From contig CAZFXS010000008.1 in NCBI GenBank assembly GCA_964523395.1, positions 124,001 to 188,000 of the forward strand: a DNA stretch of 64,000 nt, given 5' to 3'. How positions within the stretch are numbered: the first letter of the stretch is position 1; each line of letters starts with the position of its first letter. This stretch comes from JANYJZ01 sp964523395. Its GTDB lineage: Bacteria > Bacteroidota > Ignavibacteria > UBA10030 > SZUA-254. The notes beneath the pieces were generated by a model. It worked only from the letters and a program-made list of their open reading frames with translations, did no database searches and was not told where the DNA came from. A program made the translations under genes and the position numbers. Shown here piece by piece: positions 1 to 7,980 of the stretch.

Positions 1-210
1 CATTTCAAGATCAAGTTGAGTGGTAACACTCTTGCGAAGACGTATTACATCCGCATCACGGATATGACGGCGGTCTTCCCGCAAATGGCAGACAATGCCG
101 TCGGCGCCGGCTTTTTCCGCAATAAGCGCCGCTTTAACAGGATCAGGAACAATACCGCCACGCGCATTACGCAATGTAGCTATATGATCAATATTGATAC
201 AAAGTCTCAA
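1..210 (-). CDS. pdxJ: pyridoxine 5'-phosphate synthase PdxJ (N-terminal part, gene runs off the window)
   Basis: The first 70 residues are visible. They contain NIDHIATLRNARGG, followed by PDPVKAA, AEKAGADGI and HLREDRRHI, which is the classic PdxJ N-terminus. PdxJ condenses 1-deoxyxylulose 5-phosphate with 3-amino-2-oxopropyl phosphate to make pyridoxine 5'-phosphate (vitamin B6, DXP-dependent route). The start is read as TTG at 210-208, because AAAGG lies about 8 bases upstream and no ATG gives the family's usual N-terminus. The gene begins 4 bases after the YbbR-protein stop, so the two are probably co-transcribed. The C-terminal two thirds lie outside the window. Confidence 0.93.
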   Translation of the reverse strand, partial: MRLCINIDHIATLRNARGGIVPDPVKAALIAEKAGADGIVCHLREDRRHIRDADVIRLRKSVTTQLDLEM

Positions 211-214
211 GAAG

Positions 215-1138
215 TTATAACCTTTTGCGTATGATAAACTGCACTCTCTCAGGTTTTCTGCTGATAATTTTTAATTCTTCAGGAATGTTAAGCATGGGTA
301 TAATTGACTCAATTGAATCTTTCGTCAATAACTGATAATTAACAGTTGCCTGAATGCCATCATGTGAGATTGCGGATAGTTTTTCGATCCCGCCCCGTAT
401 GATAATATCAATCTTTGGAGGAGAAAAAATAACCTCCCGATTAGCTGGGACGGCTATTGCTGTTACCGGAACACCTGAAAATATTTTTTCCGCAAACGGC
501 TGAACATTCATCGAGATATGCGTCAGAGTGCGGTTAATACGTACTGCAAATGTACCGGGTTCTTCGAGCGGAATATCCATGTTCACTGGAATTTTCAGGC
601 TCTCAAATTTTTTGTATATCGTCGGCCACTCTGAAATCTGGTCAATTCCGGATGCAGGACCGCCGATGATAACGCTTTCCGGCTGTATTGTTAAAGGACC
701 AACTTGTCCATATCCTTCATGAAAATCGAACACAATCCGTGAAATAATCTTTACGCGTTTTTCTTTGTACTCCTCCATGGCAAGCACGAGAGTGTCAGGT
801 TTAATGTCGGTAACCTGAACCGAAACAGGGAGTTTGATATGTTCGAGGACGTCTTTAGAGGTGACGATATATTTTTCCCGGCTTAGCGATGAGACATCAA
901 TATAATATTTGATGTCGGGAGTCAGCGAAAGCGCGGCAAGCATCCATCCGGTCCCGTGAAAGCGAACCATCATCTGTTTTGGAACTGGGTATTTTAATGC
1001 CATCCCCTCCTTTTCATTTTCAAGCACTATTGGTATACTGCGAAACACCGTATACTCATTCCGCAAATTTACCGATATCCAGGTCACAAGCGCGAACAGG
1101 ATCGATGCGATGACGATATGGTAGCGTTTATTTTCCAT
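215..1138 (-). CDS. YbbR/CdaR-like domain membrane-anchored protein
   Basis: This 307-residue protein has one N-terminal membrane helix (about residues 8-25). An extracytoplasmic region of repeated beta-rich segments of about 75-90 residues follows, each with phrases such as VQVTDIKPDTLVLAMEE or VIIGGPASGID, as in YbbR repeats. In Firmicutes the YbbR protein CdaR binds and regulates the diadenylate cyclase CdaA. A link to c-di-AMP here is inferred from the family, and no cdaA is visible in the window. It lies 4 bases upstream of pdxJ on the same strand. It is separated from the shell genes by REP-like palindromes and a terminator. Confidence 0.75.
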   Translation of the reverse strand: MENKRYHIVIASILFALVTWISVNLRNEYTVFRSIPIVLENEKEGMALKYPVPKQMMVRFHGTGWMLAALSLTPDIKYYIDVSSLSREKYIVTSKDVLEHIKLPVSVQVTDIKPDTLVLAMEEYKEKRVKIISRIVFDFHEGYGQVGPLTIQPESVIIGGPASGIDQISEWPTIYKKFESLKIPVNMDIPLEEPGTFAVRINRTLTHISMNVQPFAEKIFSGVPVTAIAVPANREVIFSPPKIDIIIRGGIEKLSAISHDGIQATVNYQLLTKDSIESIIPMLNIPEELKIISRKPERVQFIIRKRL

Positions 1139-1143
1139 ACATA

Positions 1144-1283
1144 AGGGGCTGAAGCCCCTGTCTTCCTTTGTGTTTCCTTATTCCCCATGCTAAAGCATGG
1201 GGTTATGAAAAACCATGTTGTACTATAACCCTGCTCTTTAGAGTGGGGATCCAACTACAGAACAGTTATGGGCCTTAGCCATG
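1144..1283. repeat. cluster of REP-like palindromes
   Basis: Four short palindromes lie in tandem: AGGGGCT-ga-AGCCCCT (1144-1159), CCCCATGCT-aa-AGCATGGGG (1183-1202), an imperfect CCCTGCTCT/AGAGTGGGG (about 1230-1247), and an ATGGGC/GCCAT pair (about 1268-1283). They share the pattern of a C-rich arm, a GCT-(a/t)-AGC core and a G-rich arm. This looks like repetitive extragenic palindromic DNA and not coding sequence. It fills the gap between the YbbR gene and the terminator of the shell-gene operon. Confidence 0.55.
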
Positions 1284-1300
1284 ACATGTTATAAAATAAA

Positions 1301-1331
1301 AAACTCCATCCGTGATACACAGATGGAGTTT
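1301..1331 (-). terminator. rho-independent terminator of the microcompartment shell operon
   Basis: A perfect 10-bp stem AAACTCCATC/GATGGAGTTT encloses an 11-base loop. On the minus strand it is followed by a T-rich run (TTTTTATTTTAT). It lies 17 bases after the stop of the second shell gene. Confidence 0.8.
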
Positions 1332-1347
1332 GTTTTGTCCAACTACA

Positions 1348-1956
1348 TCATTTCGAAAATTTCGCCTTAATCAACTCCGCAATCAGTTCATCCCTGTTGG
1401 CACGCGAAATTTGCCTGCCAAAAATCGAGAGCCCCTGCACACCCCTTGCGTAATGCCTCAACTGATGGACCGACATCGCTTCAAGTTGCCCGCGATATGT
1501 TTGTTCATCGTTGCTCATTTCCATTGGTTCAGGTGAAGCGGGTGTTTGCTCCTCAGGCTTATTTGCAGTCGGGTCGATGGCAATTACAGCAGGTTTTTCT
1601 CTTTTGGGACGAGCGGGTTGTTTTTTCTCGCGAGCAGAAGTTGAAGGGCTTTCCTCGCGCGGCTTTTCTTTTGTTTGTCCGGGAGGCGGGTAAATCATAA
1701 TTTCTGTATCATCGTCGGGGCGCGGGATAACATGGACGGAAACCAGCTCACCCACACGCTGTGCCGCTGCTGCACCGGCATCAACGGCGGCTCGCACTGC
1801 AGCGACATCGCCTTTGATTTTTATGGTCATCAATCCGGCATCGGCGCGTTCGCGGCCTACGAGTTCAATGTCGGCGGCTTTCGTTGCGGCATCTGCCGCT
1901 TCAATTGCACCGATAAGCCCTTTGGTTTCTATGAGTCCTAATGCGTAATCAAGCAT
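1348..1956 (-). CDS. microcompartment shell protein with a SAP/Rho-N-like C-terminal extension
   Basis: Residues 1-90 form one BMC domain (LGLIETKGLIGAIEAAD, then KGDVAAVRAAVDAG, then LVSVHVIPRP), the fold that makes hexameric shell tiles of bacterial microcompartments. Residues about 91-157 are a Pro/Glu/Lys-rich linker. Residues about 158-202 (LEAMSVHQLRHYARG, then RANRDELIAELIKA) resemble the small helical SAP/Rho-N fold, which often binds nucleic acid. The pore loop (ADAGL) differs from the GGGY of its neighbour. Shell proteins with C-terminal extensions such as EutK and PduK are known. The resemblance of this tail is by eye. It is the second gene of a two-gene operon; no encapsulated enzymes are nearby, so the microcompartment type cannot be told. 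Confidence 0.85.
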   Translation of the reverse strand: MLDYALGLIETKGLIGAIEAADAATKAADIELVGRERADAGLMTIKIKGDVAAVRAAVDAGAAAAQRVGELVSVHVIPRPDDDTEIMIYPPPGQTKEKPREESPSTSAREKKQPARPKREKPAVIAIDPTANKPEEQTPASPEPMEMSNDEQTYRGQLEAMSVHQLRHYARGVQGLSIFGRQISRANRDELIAELIKAKFSK

Positions 1957-1984
1957 GAAAATAATCCTGGAACCTTGTCCTGAG

Positions 1985-2088
1985 GAGTCCCCGCGTTAGC
2001 AGGAATGACGAAGGACCTGCCCTTGCTGGAGAGGATCCTTCGCCCCGATGAAATCGGGGCTCAGGATGATTCCTGCTAAAGCAGGAAT
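1985..2088. repeat. REP-like palindromes between the two shell genes
   Basis: The 131-base gap between the shell genes holds CCCCGAT-gaa-ATCGGGG (2043-2059) and ATTCCTGCT-aa-AGCAGGAAT (2069-2088). It also has a partial second copy of the latter near 1995-2005 (TAGCAGGAATGAC) and AAGGAC/GGATCC-type fragments. The last palindrome overlaps the stop of the upstream shell gene. These look like intergenic repeat units that may also stabilise the mRNA end of the first gene. Confidence 0.5.
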
Positions 2089-2384
2089 CACTTGCCTTGG
2101 GGACGTTTGGGAAGAATCATCTCCACATCCATGTGCGGACGCGGGATAACATGGACGGAAACCAATTCACCGACACGCTGAGCCGCTGCGGCTCCGGCAT
2201 CTGTTGCCGCTTTTACTGCACCGACATCACCGCGCACCATCACCGTGACATATCCGCCGCCGATGACTTCTTTGCCGATGAGCGTAACCTTCGCGGCTTT
2301 TACCATTGCATCGGCTGCTTCGATGGAGCCGACGAGTCCTTTTGTCTCGACCATGCCTAACGCGTCGAGTGAAATATCTGCCAT
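2088..2384 (-). CDS. hexameric microcompartment shell protein (BMC-H, PduA/EutM-like)
   Basis: This 98-residue protein spans a single BMC domain: ALGMVETKGLVGSIEAADA, IGGGYVTVMVRGDVGAV, and ELVSVHVIPRPH. The length and motifs match PduA/EutM-type shell hexamers. The central pore loop is GGGY at residues 42-45, where PduA has GSG, so the pore may be narrowed by tyrosine. AAAGGAG sits 7-8 bases before the ATG and a near-consensus sigma-70 promoter lies at 2433-2461. It is the first gene of a two-gene shell operon. No signature enzyme, pentameric vertex protein or BMC-T protein is in the window. Confidence 0.95.
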   Translation of the reverse strand: MADISLDALGMVETKGLVGSIEAADAMVKAAKVTLIGKEVIGGGYVTVMVRGDVGAVKAATDAGAAAAQRVGELVSVHVIPRPHMDVEMILPKRPQGK

Positions 2385-2432
2385 GTAGAAACTCCTTTCC
2401 GTCTATTATATATGGCCAAAATACGTGAATCG

Positions 2433-2461
2433 AATATACTGAATCGGGAGCATATTGTCAA
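2433..2461 (-). promoter_or_regulatory. sigma-70-type promoter of the shell operon
   Basis: On the minus strand TTGACA (2461-2456) is followed by 17 bases and then TATATT (2438-2433). The start codon is about 50 bases downstream. The spacer carries AATATGCTCC (2456-2447), which recurs in the divergent restriction-modification promoter. Confidence 0.8.
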
Positions 2462-2550
2462 TTGCACCGCTTGTTTATGATTTTGGTGAAAAGCGGTTGA
2501 TTTCTAATAAAAACAGTTGATAGAGACCGGTTTTTTTGGTAATATGCTCC
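2447..2550. repeat. 10-bp inverted repeat shared by two divergent promoters
   Basis: GGAGCATATT at 2447-2456 and AATATGCTCC at 2541-2550 are exact inverted copies 84 bases apart. The first lies in the -35/-10 spacer of the shell-gene promoter. The second overlaps the -10 and start region of the mod promoter. Each copy has the same orientation relative to its own gene. A shared regulator site is possible; chance is not excluded. Confidence 0.4.
2517..2545 (+). promoter_or_regulatory. sigma-70-type promoter of the mod-res genes
   Basis: TTGATA (2517-2522), a 17-base spacer and TAATAT (2540-2545) match the sigma-70 consensus well. The leader to the mod ATG would be about 65 bases. Confidence 0.65.
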
Positions 2551-2617
2551 ACACCATACCGTTCAGTTACTTTCTCAAAAGTAAAGCAAAGGGATATGAT
2601 TTTTATTAGGAGTGAGG

Positions 2618-4672
2618 ATGAGCTTTAATTCTAAACTAACAGACCTGCTTAAAACTAACCCAAAATTTGTCGACGACAATGATGAATTACTCATTGCCGC
2701 TGTACAAGACTTTGCATGGAAACTCGACCGGGATTTGATCAAGCTACTCCTTTCAAACGACGACATCAAAGCCAAGTTCTTCACCGAGATAGAAAAGCAC
2801 TGGATTTTCAACATTAACACTTTCATTGATTACATCTCACAAAAGAATTTTCTAGACAATTCCTATACGCGTTTCAAAAACCGGATCGGGTTGACAATTG
2901 ATGGCAAATATTTGCGCGAACGGGGTGAAGTAGCATTAGTCTGGCCATATAAGGACACAATCCTTGAGGGTGGACAAACAAAGGAAGAAGAAAAACGCCA
3001 GGAAATCTTTTTCAATGAAGTGCTCGCACCAGACGAGATTAACCGCTTGCTTGACCCAAAGGTTTTGACAAGCTTCACACGTTATACCGCTAAGGGTAAA
3101 GAAAACGTTAAGAGCTTCACGCGTGATGAGAACGGCATAATACGCGAAAACTTAATTCTCAAAGGGAACAACCTACTCGCTTTACATACACTCAAAAGCG
3201 AGTTTCGTGGACAAGTCAAATTGATTTATATTGACCCGCCGTACAATCTTGGCAACGATTCATTCGGATATAACGATAGTTTTAATCATTCCAGTTGGCT
3301 TACTTTCATGAAAAGCCGACTTGAAATTGCACATCAACTGTTAGAAAATAATGGGGCAATTTTTATCCAAATTGATTTACATGAATTAGGTTACTTACAA
3401 GTATTGATGGATGAAATATTTGGCACAGAAAACAGAGTTCAGATTATCGCTGTAAAAACAGCCTCGCCAGCTGGGTTCAAAACAGTTAACCCTGGACCAA
3501 TTGATGTTACAGAGTATATTTTGTTTTATACAAAAGATAGGAAATCTTTTAAATTCAGGAGAAATTATGTTGCAGTAGATTACGATGAGAATTACGATTT
3601 ATTCATTGACAACATTGACGACAAACCCGAAAAATGGAAACTCTTTCCATTGAGGGACGTGATTTATAATTTGAATGGTATTGAAATTGGCAAGACGGCA
3701 CAGGCCTCATCAACAAATGCAAAAAAGATATGGGGTGAACATTGGAGGATTATTCGTCATCAAGTAATTGCAAAGTTTGCGCTTGAAAATGCAAATAAAG
3801 TTGTAAGTGTGCGGGACCCTCATAAGCCATCAACAAGGCTTAAAGAGGCTTTGCTTCAATCTAAAGAGAATCCTTCAAAAGTTATGGTATTCAAAAAAAA
3901 TATTGATGATGATGAAATAAATGAAGACGCCAAAGGTGAAGCTTATTTATACAATGGTGGTGCTCTCTCTTTTTATTCGAACAAAGTCATTATGTTGGAC
4001 GGCGAGAAAACTCCAACTATGCTTTTAACTGATTTCTGGAATGATTTAAGTTGGGATGGTATTGCCAAAGAAGGTGGTGTTAAACTAAAGAATGGCAAAA
4101 AACCAGAGAAGTTGATAAAAAGAATTATTGAAATGTCAGTTTCAAAAGGAGATGTAGTATTAGACTACCATTTAGGTAGCGGAACAACTGCTGCTGTAGC
4201 CCACAAATTAGGATGTCAGTACATTGGCATTGAACAACTTGATTACGGCGATAATGATAGTGTTAAAAGATTACAAAATGTTATTGAGGGTGACACGTCT
4301 GGAATATCGAAATCCATTAACTGGCAAGGTGGTGGAAATTTTATTTACTGTGAACTAATGAAATACAACGACGTGTTCATCGATCGCATTCAGGCGGCAA
4401 AGACAAGCAAGGAATTGCTGAAAATCTGGCAAGAGATTGCCGAAGGTTCGTTCCTGAACTGGTATGTCAATCCGGAAATGCCCGATGATGCCGTGAAGGA
4501 TTTCGAAGCGTTAGGAAATGAAGAAAACGGCTTTGAAAAACAACAACATTTGCTGGCAAGCCTCCTCGACAAGAACCAGTTATATGTGAATTACTCGGAG
4601 ATTGATGATGCAATGTTCAAGGTCAGCAAAGAAGACAAGGAATTGAACAAGGCGTTCTACGGGGAAATATAA
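2618..4672 (+). CDS. mod: type III restriction-modification system DNA methyltransferase (Mod)
   Basis: A 684-residue N6-adenine DNA methyltransferase. The catalytic motif IYIDPPYN (DPPY near residue 206) comes before the SAM-binding motif DYHLGSGTT (near residue 516), the beta-class order used by type III Mod subunits. Between them lies the long target-recognition region. Mod methylates one strand of an asymmetric site and guides the Res subunit. The ATG at 2618 is preferred over GTG 2612 because AGGAG lies just upstream. The stop directly abuts the res start (no gap), indicating translational coupling. The middle of the gene (about 3340-4330) is visibly more AT-rich than its ends, as expected if the recognition domain has been exchanged. 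Confidence 0.95.
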   Translation: MSFNSKLTDLLKTNPKFVDDNDELLIAAVQDFAWKLDRDLIKLLLSNDDIKAKFFTEIEKHWIFNINTFIDYISQKNFLDNSYTRFKNRIGLTIDGKYLRERGEVALVWPYKDTILEGGQTKEEEKRQEIFFNEVLAPDEINRLLDPKVLTSFTRYTAKGKENVKSFTRDENGIIRENLILKGNNLLALHTLKSEFRGQVKLIYIDPPYNLGNDSFGYNDSFNHSSWLTFMKSRLEIAHQLLENNGAIFIQIDLHELGYLQVLMDEIFGTENRVQIIAVKTASPAGFKTVNPGPIDVTEYILFYTKDRKSFKFRRNYVAVDYDENYDLFIDNIDDKPEKWKLFPLRDVIYNLNGIEIGKTAQASSTNAKKIWGEHWRIIRHQVIAKFALENANKVVSVRDPHKPSTRLKEALLQSKENPSKVMVFKKNIDDDEINEDAKGEAYLYNGGALSFYSNKVIMLDGEKTPTMLLTDFWNDLSWDGIAKEGGVKLKNGKKPEKLIKRIIEMSVSKGDVVLDYHLGSGTTAAVAHKLGCQYIGIEQLDYGDNDSVKRLQNVIEGDTSGISKSINWQGGGNFIYCELMKYNDVFIDRIQAAKTSKELLKIWQEIAEGSFLNWYVNPEMPDDAVKDFEALGNEENGFEKQQHLLASLLDKNQLYVNYSEIDDAMFKVSKEDKELNKAFYGEI

Positions 4673-7264
4673 ATGCCAGATCAGTTTTTATATCAGTCTT
4701 TAGACGCTTTCTCACAATTTGGCGGGTTGAAAAAAGAAATTCCCGATTCGATTAAATTGAATCTCAATCCTAAATTCGAGTTGCGCCCTTATCAAGTAGA
4801 AGCCTTTGCGCGTTTTTTCCATTGCCATAACAATGACTTTCCCAACAAAACATTACCCCTGCATTTCCTCTTCAACATGGCTACGGGAAGCGGCAAAACA
4901 CTTATCATGGCAGGACTGATTCTTCATCTTTTTCAGCAAGGCTACCGTAATTTCCTTTTCTTTGTTAATTCCACCAATATCATTGAAAAGACCAGGGACA
5001 ATTTCCTGAACCCGGCTTCCATAAAATACCTTTTCAATTCAGAAATCAATATCGGAAACCGTCATGTTCGCATTACGCCTGTCAACAATTTTGAAGGGGT
5101 AAGCCAAAACGATATTAACATCTGCTTTACCACGATTCAAAAACTCCATTCCGATCTGACGACCGAAAAAGAAAACGCCATTACCTTTGAGGATTTCCGC
5201 AAGCACAAGGTTGTGCTGATAGCCGATGAAGCACACCATATGAATGTGCAGACAAAGACACAGGAAGAGATGTTTGAAAACTGGGAGAACACAGTGCAGA
5301 AAATTTTCGAGCAGAACTGGGAAAACCTGTTGCTCGAATTTACCGCAACGCATGATTTTACTTATCCGGCAATGGTAGAAAAATATCGCAACAAAGTCAT
5401 TTTCCGCTACGACCTGCCGGAATTCCGGAATGACCGTTTTTCCAAAGATGTCACGCTGGTATATTCTGACTTTGATTTAAACGAACGGATACTTCAGGCG
5501 CTGATTCTTAGTCAATACAAACAGGAAGTTGCCGCAAAATATCGAATTAACCTGAAACCGGTTATTCTTTTTAAAGCACAACGGACTATAGCACAGTCGC
5601 AGGAAAACAAAACCAATTTTCACGCTATCATTGAGGCATTAAACTCAAAGCATATCGCTAAAATCCGCAAATCGGACATTCAAATTATTCAACGCGCTTT
5701 TCAGTTCTTCGACGAAAACAATATCAGCGATCAGCAGCTTACGGAAAGATTAAGGAGGGAATTTCACAACGATTTTTGCCTGTCAGTCAATGACGAAGAA
5801 GAAAAGGAAAATTATCAAGTCCTCGTTAATACGCTTGAAGACAAAAACAATCGCATCCGGGCAATTTTTGCAGTACAAAAACTAAATGAAGGCTGGGACG
5901 TTCTAAACCTGTTCGATATTGTTCGCTGTTATGAAACACGCGACGCGCGATATGGAAAACCCGGAAGCACAACGACATCAGAGGCTCAATTGATTGGTCG
6001 TGGAGCTCGTTATTTTCCGTTTGTTCTTTCTGAAGAGTTTAGCATCAGCGGGATTGAAGCAAACGACCGTTTCCGCCGAAAGTTTGACGGTAATCTTGAT
6101 CACGAGCTGCGGGTTATAGAAGAGTTGCACTATCATAGTATCAACGACAATCGTTATATCCCCGAAATAACACGCGCACTCATTGAGCATGGTATCATCG
6201 ATGAGACGGAGATTACAAAAGAAATTAAACTCAAAGAATCTTTCAAGAAAGCGGAGTTTTATAAATATGGCCTGGTCTTCATAAACGATCGGATAAAAAA
6301 GGATTATCAGAGCGTTCATTCTTTTTCAGACTTAGGTGTAAAGAAAAGGAATTATATACACGTTATCGCCACCGGCCACGGAGGCGCTCAAGCTGTTTTG
6401 GCGAAGAGTAATAAAGGTACGATTACTAAGGAGGAAACCAGAAAAGATATACCTCTCAAACAAATCGAAACTAACATTACACAATCAGCTATTGCCAGAA
6501 ATCCCTTCTATCGATTTAGCACACTCAAGCAATACTTTCCCCACCTCGAATCCATGCGGGAATTTATTTTATCTGAGCAATATCTTGGCGGATTGGAAAT
6601 TACATTTCAAGGCAACGTTTATCAAATTGAAAACAATAAGATTGAAAAGCTAAATGCCGTGCAGGCTTTGCTCGGGGAAATTGAAGCAGGGATCCGCCAA
6701 CAAATTACAGAGTATCAGGGATCAAAAAACTTTCGAAACAACCGTATTCAAGATGTCTTTACAAACAAGTTGCTAAAATTCTCCAAAGACAATGAACGCG
6801 GTAAAGACGATAGTCAATTTGAACACTTTGTGTCTACAAAAGACTGGTTTGCCTTCAACACAATTTATGGAACTAGTGAAGAAAAGGCATTTGTTCGTAT
6901 GCTGGACAGGCATATTGAGAAACTAAAGGCACAATTTCAAAGCATTTACCTTCTCCGTAACGAAGGTCATTTTGCGATATACAATTTCTCCGATGGAAGG
7001 GCATTTCAACCTGATTTCGTTTTGTTCATACAAGAAAAAAACGGAAAATCGCTTACCTTTCAATTGTTTATCGAGCCAAAAGGAGCTCATCTCAAAGAGC
7101 ACGACCGCTGGAAAGAAACATTCCTGAAGGAAATTAAAGAAGAATTCGGGAACAAGATTTTGAAGATCGAAGATAAATCGAAGTATCGTTTGATCGGCGT
7201 ACCATTTTATAACAATGAGGATGAAAATGATTTTAAGGAAAACCTTTGGAAAGCCATTTCCTAA
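4673..7264 (+). CDS. res: type III restriction endonuclease subunit (Res)
   Basis: This 863-residue protein is an ATP-dependent translocase/endonuclease. Walker A is MATGSGKT (residues about 69-76) and the Walker B/DEAH box is IADEAHHM (DEAH 185-188). The SF2 C-terminal motif LNEGWDVLNLFDI is followed by an arginine-rich motif (QLIGRGARYFPF). A C-terminal PD-(D/E)xK nuclease has PD at 780-781 and EPK at 801-803. All catalytic motifs are intact and the length is normal for the family. With Mod it cuts DNA carrying unmethylated sites after one-dimensional communication along DNA. It starts directly at the mod stop. Confidence 0.95.
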   Translation: MPDQFLYQSLDAFSQFGGLKKEIPDSIKLNLNPKFELRPYQVEAFARFFHCHNNDFPNKTLPLHFLFNMATGSGKTLIMAGLILHLFQQGYRNFLFFVNSTNIIEKTRDNFLNPASIKYLFNSEINIGNRHVRITPVNNFEGVSQNDINICFTTIQKLHSDLTTEKENAITFEDFRKHKVVLIADEAHHMNVQTKTQEEMFENWENTVQKIFEQNWENLLLEFTATHDFTYPAMVEKYRNKVIFRYDLPEFRNDRFSKDVTLVYSDFDLNERILQALILSQYKQEVAAKYRINLKPVILFKAQRTIAQSQENKTNFHAIIEALNSKHIAKIRKSDIQIIQRAFQFFDENNISDQQLTERLRREFHNDFCLSVNDEEEKENYQVLVNTLEDKNNRIRAIFAVQKLNEGWDVLNLFDIVRCYETRDARYGKPGSTTTSEAQLIGRGARYFPFVLSEEFSISGIEANDRFRRKFDGNLDHELRVIEELHYHSINDNRYIPEITRALIEHGIIDETEITKEIKLKESFKKAEFYKYGLVFINDRIKKDYQSVHSFSDLGVKKRNYIHVIATGHGGAQAVLAKSNKGTITKEETRKDIPLKQIETNITQSAIARNPFYRFSTLKQYFPHLESMREFILSEQYLGGLEITFQGNVYQIENNKIEKLNAVQALLGEIEAGIRQQITEYQGSKNFRNNRIQDVFTNKLLKFSKDNERGKDDSQFEHFVSTKDWFAFNTIYGTSEEKAFVRMLDRHIEKLKAQFQSIYLLRNEGHFAIYNFSDGRAFQPDFVLFIQEKNGKSLTFQLFIEPKGAHLKEHDRWKETFLKEIKEEFGNKILKIEDKSKYRLIGVPFYNNEDENDFKENLWKAIS

Positions 7265-7285
7265 ATAAAAACCGGAACTCGGCTC

Positions 7286-7325
7286 GGAGGTCACAACAAT
7301 GATGCAGTGTAGTGAAATAAAATAG
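7286..7325 (+). promoter_or_regulatory. strong SD plus 8-codon ORF in frame with darT, closed by an amber codon
   Basis: GGAGGT at 7286-7291 lies 7 bases before ATG at 7299. From there the frame reads MMQCSEIK and then TAG (7323-7325). This frame is identical to that of darT, whose first usable ATG (7338) comes four codons later without an SD. Either a leader peptide sets a low re-initiation rate for the toxin, or a nonsense mutation has removed the original toxin start. The sequence alone cannot decide. Confidence 0.5.
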
Positions 7326-7337
7326 TGCCGTAAAATC

Positions 7338-7976
7338 ATGCCCGGATCTATCCCGCAACCCACATATATTTACAGAATAGCGCATTATTCCAATCTCGAG
7401 TTTATTCTTCACAATGGTTTATGCTGTCCAAACCATGAAATACGGGATCCAAATTATATGAACATCGGGCATCGAACACTCATTGATTCCCGTGGATTAC
7501 GGGAAGTTCCCATTGCACCGTTTGGGGTTCTTAATGATTACGTACCGTTCTACTTCACCAAGAAATCCCCAATGTTATATGTTATTTCGAAACATAATGT
7601 CCCTGATTATACCGGTGGACAGGGCGAGATTATTTACCTCGTTAGCTCCGCGCAAGATGTTGCACAGGCGAATATTCCCTTTGTCTTTACCAACAGACAT
7701 TCGAAAATTGGGTACGCTGAATTTCGTAACAATTTGAAGGATCTTTCAATAATCGATTGGGATGTGATTAAAGGAGAACGGTGGAATAATACACCAACAG
7801 AGTACGATCGCCAAGAGAAGAAGCAAGCTGAATTCCTGGTGCATCAGCGAATGCCGATTGAACTGGTACGGGGCATCGCTTGCTTTAATGATAAAATTTT
7901 TCATATTATTCAACAAACGCTCTTAGAAAACAACAAAACAATTCCTGTACGCAAAATGCCGAGCTGGTACTATTGA
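7338..7976 (+). CDS. darT: DarT ssDNA thymidine ADP-ribosyltransferase toxin
   Basis: This 212-residue protein matches the DarT (DUF4433) family. Its N-terminal IYRIAHYSNLEFILHNGL is the NAD-binding start and the core has YVPFYFTKKSPMLY. The C-terminal KKQAEFLVHQ carries the expected catalytic glutamate (E165). DarT enzymes attach ADP-ribose from NAD+ to thymidine in single-stranded DNA, blocking replication; DarTG systems are known to act against phages. The length is normal. The start codon has no SD of its own (see the upstream mini-ORF). The antitoxin gene follows 4 bases after the stop, and the pair directly follows a type III restriction system. Confidence 0.93.
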   Translation: MPGSIPQPTYIYRIAHYSNLEFILHNGLCCPNHEIRDPNYMNIGHRTLIDSRGLREVPIAPFGVLNDYVPFYFTKKSPMLYVISKHNVPDYTGGQGEIIYLVSSAQDVAQANIPFVFTNRHSKIGYAEFRNNLKDLSIIDWDVIKGERWNNTPTEYDRQEKKQAEFLVHQRMPIELVRGIACFNDKIFHIIQQTLLENNKTIPVRKMPSWYY

Positions 7977-7980
7977 TCGC

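Noticed and set aside
1348..2384. Carboxysome shell genes
   Set aside because: No RuBisCO, carbonic anhydrase or vertex genes are present and the BMC-H sequence is PduA/EutM-like.
2447..2550. The inverted repeat flanking the start of the defence island as a transposon or island end
   Set aside because: Both arms lie in one intergenic gap inside promoters and no matching copy was seen at the other end near 9037-9121; a regulatory role fits better.
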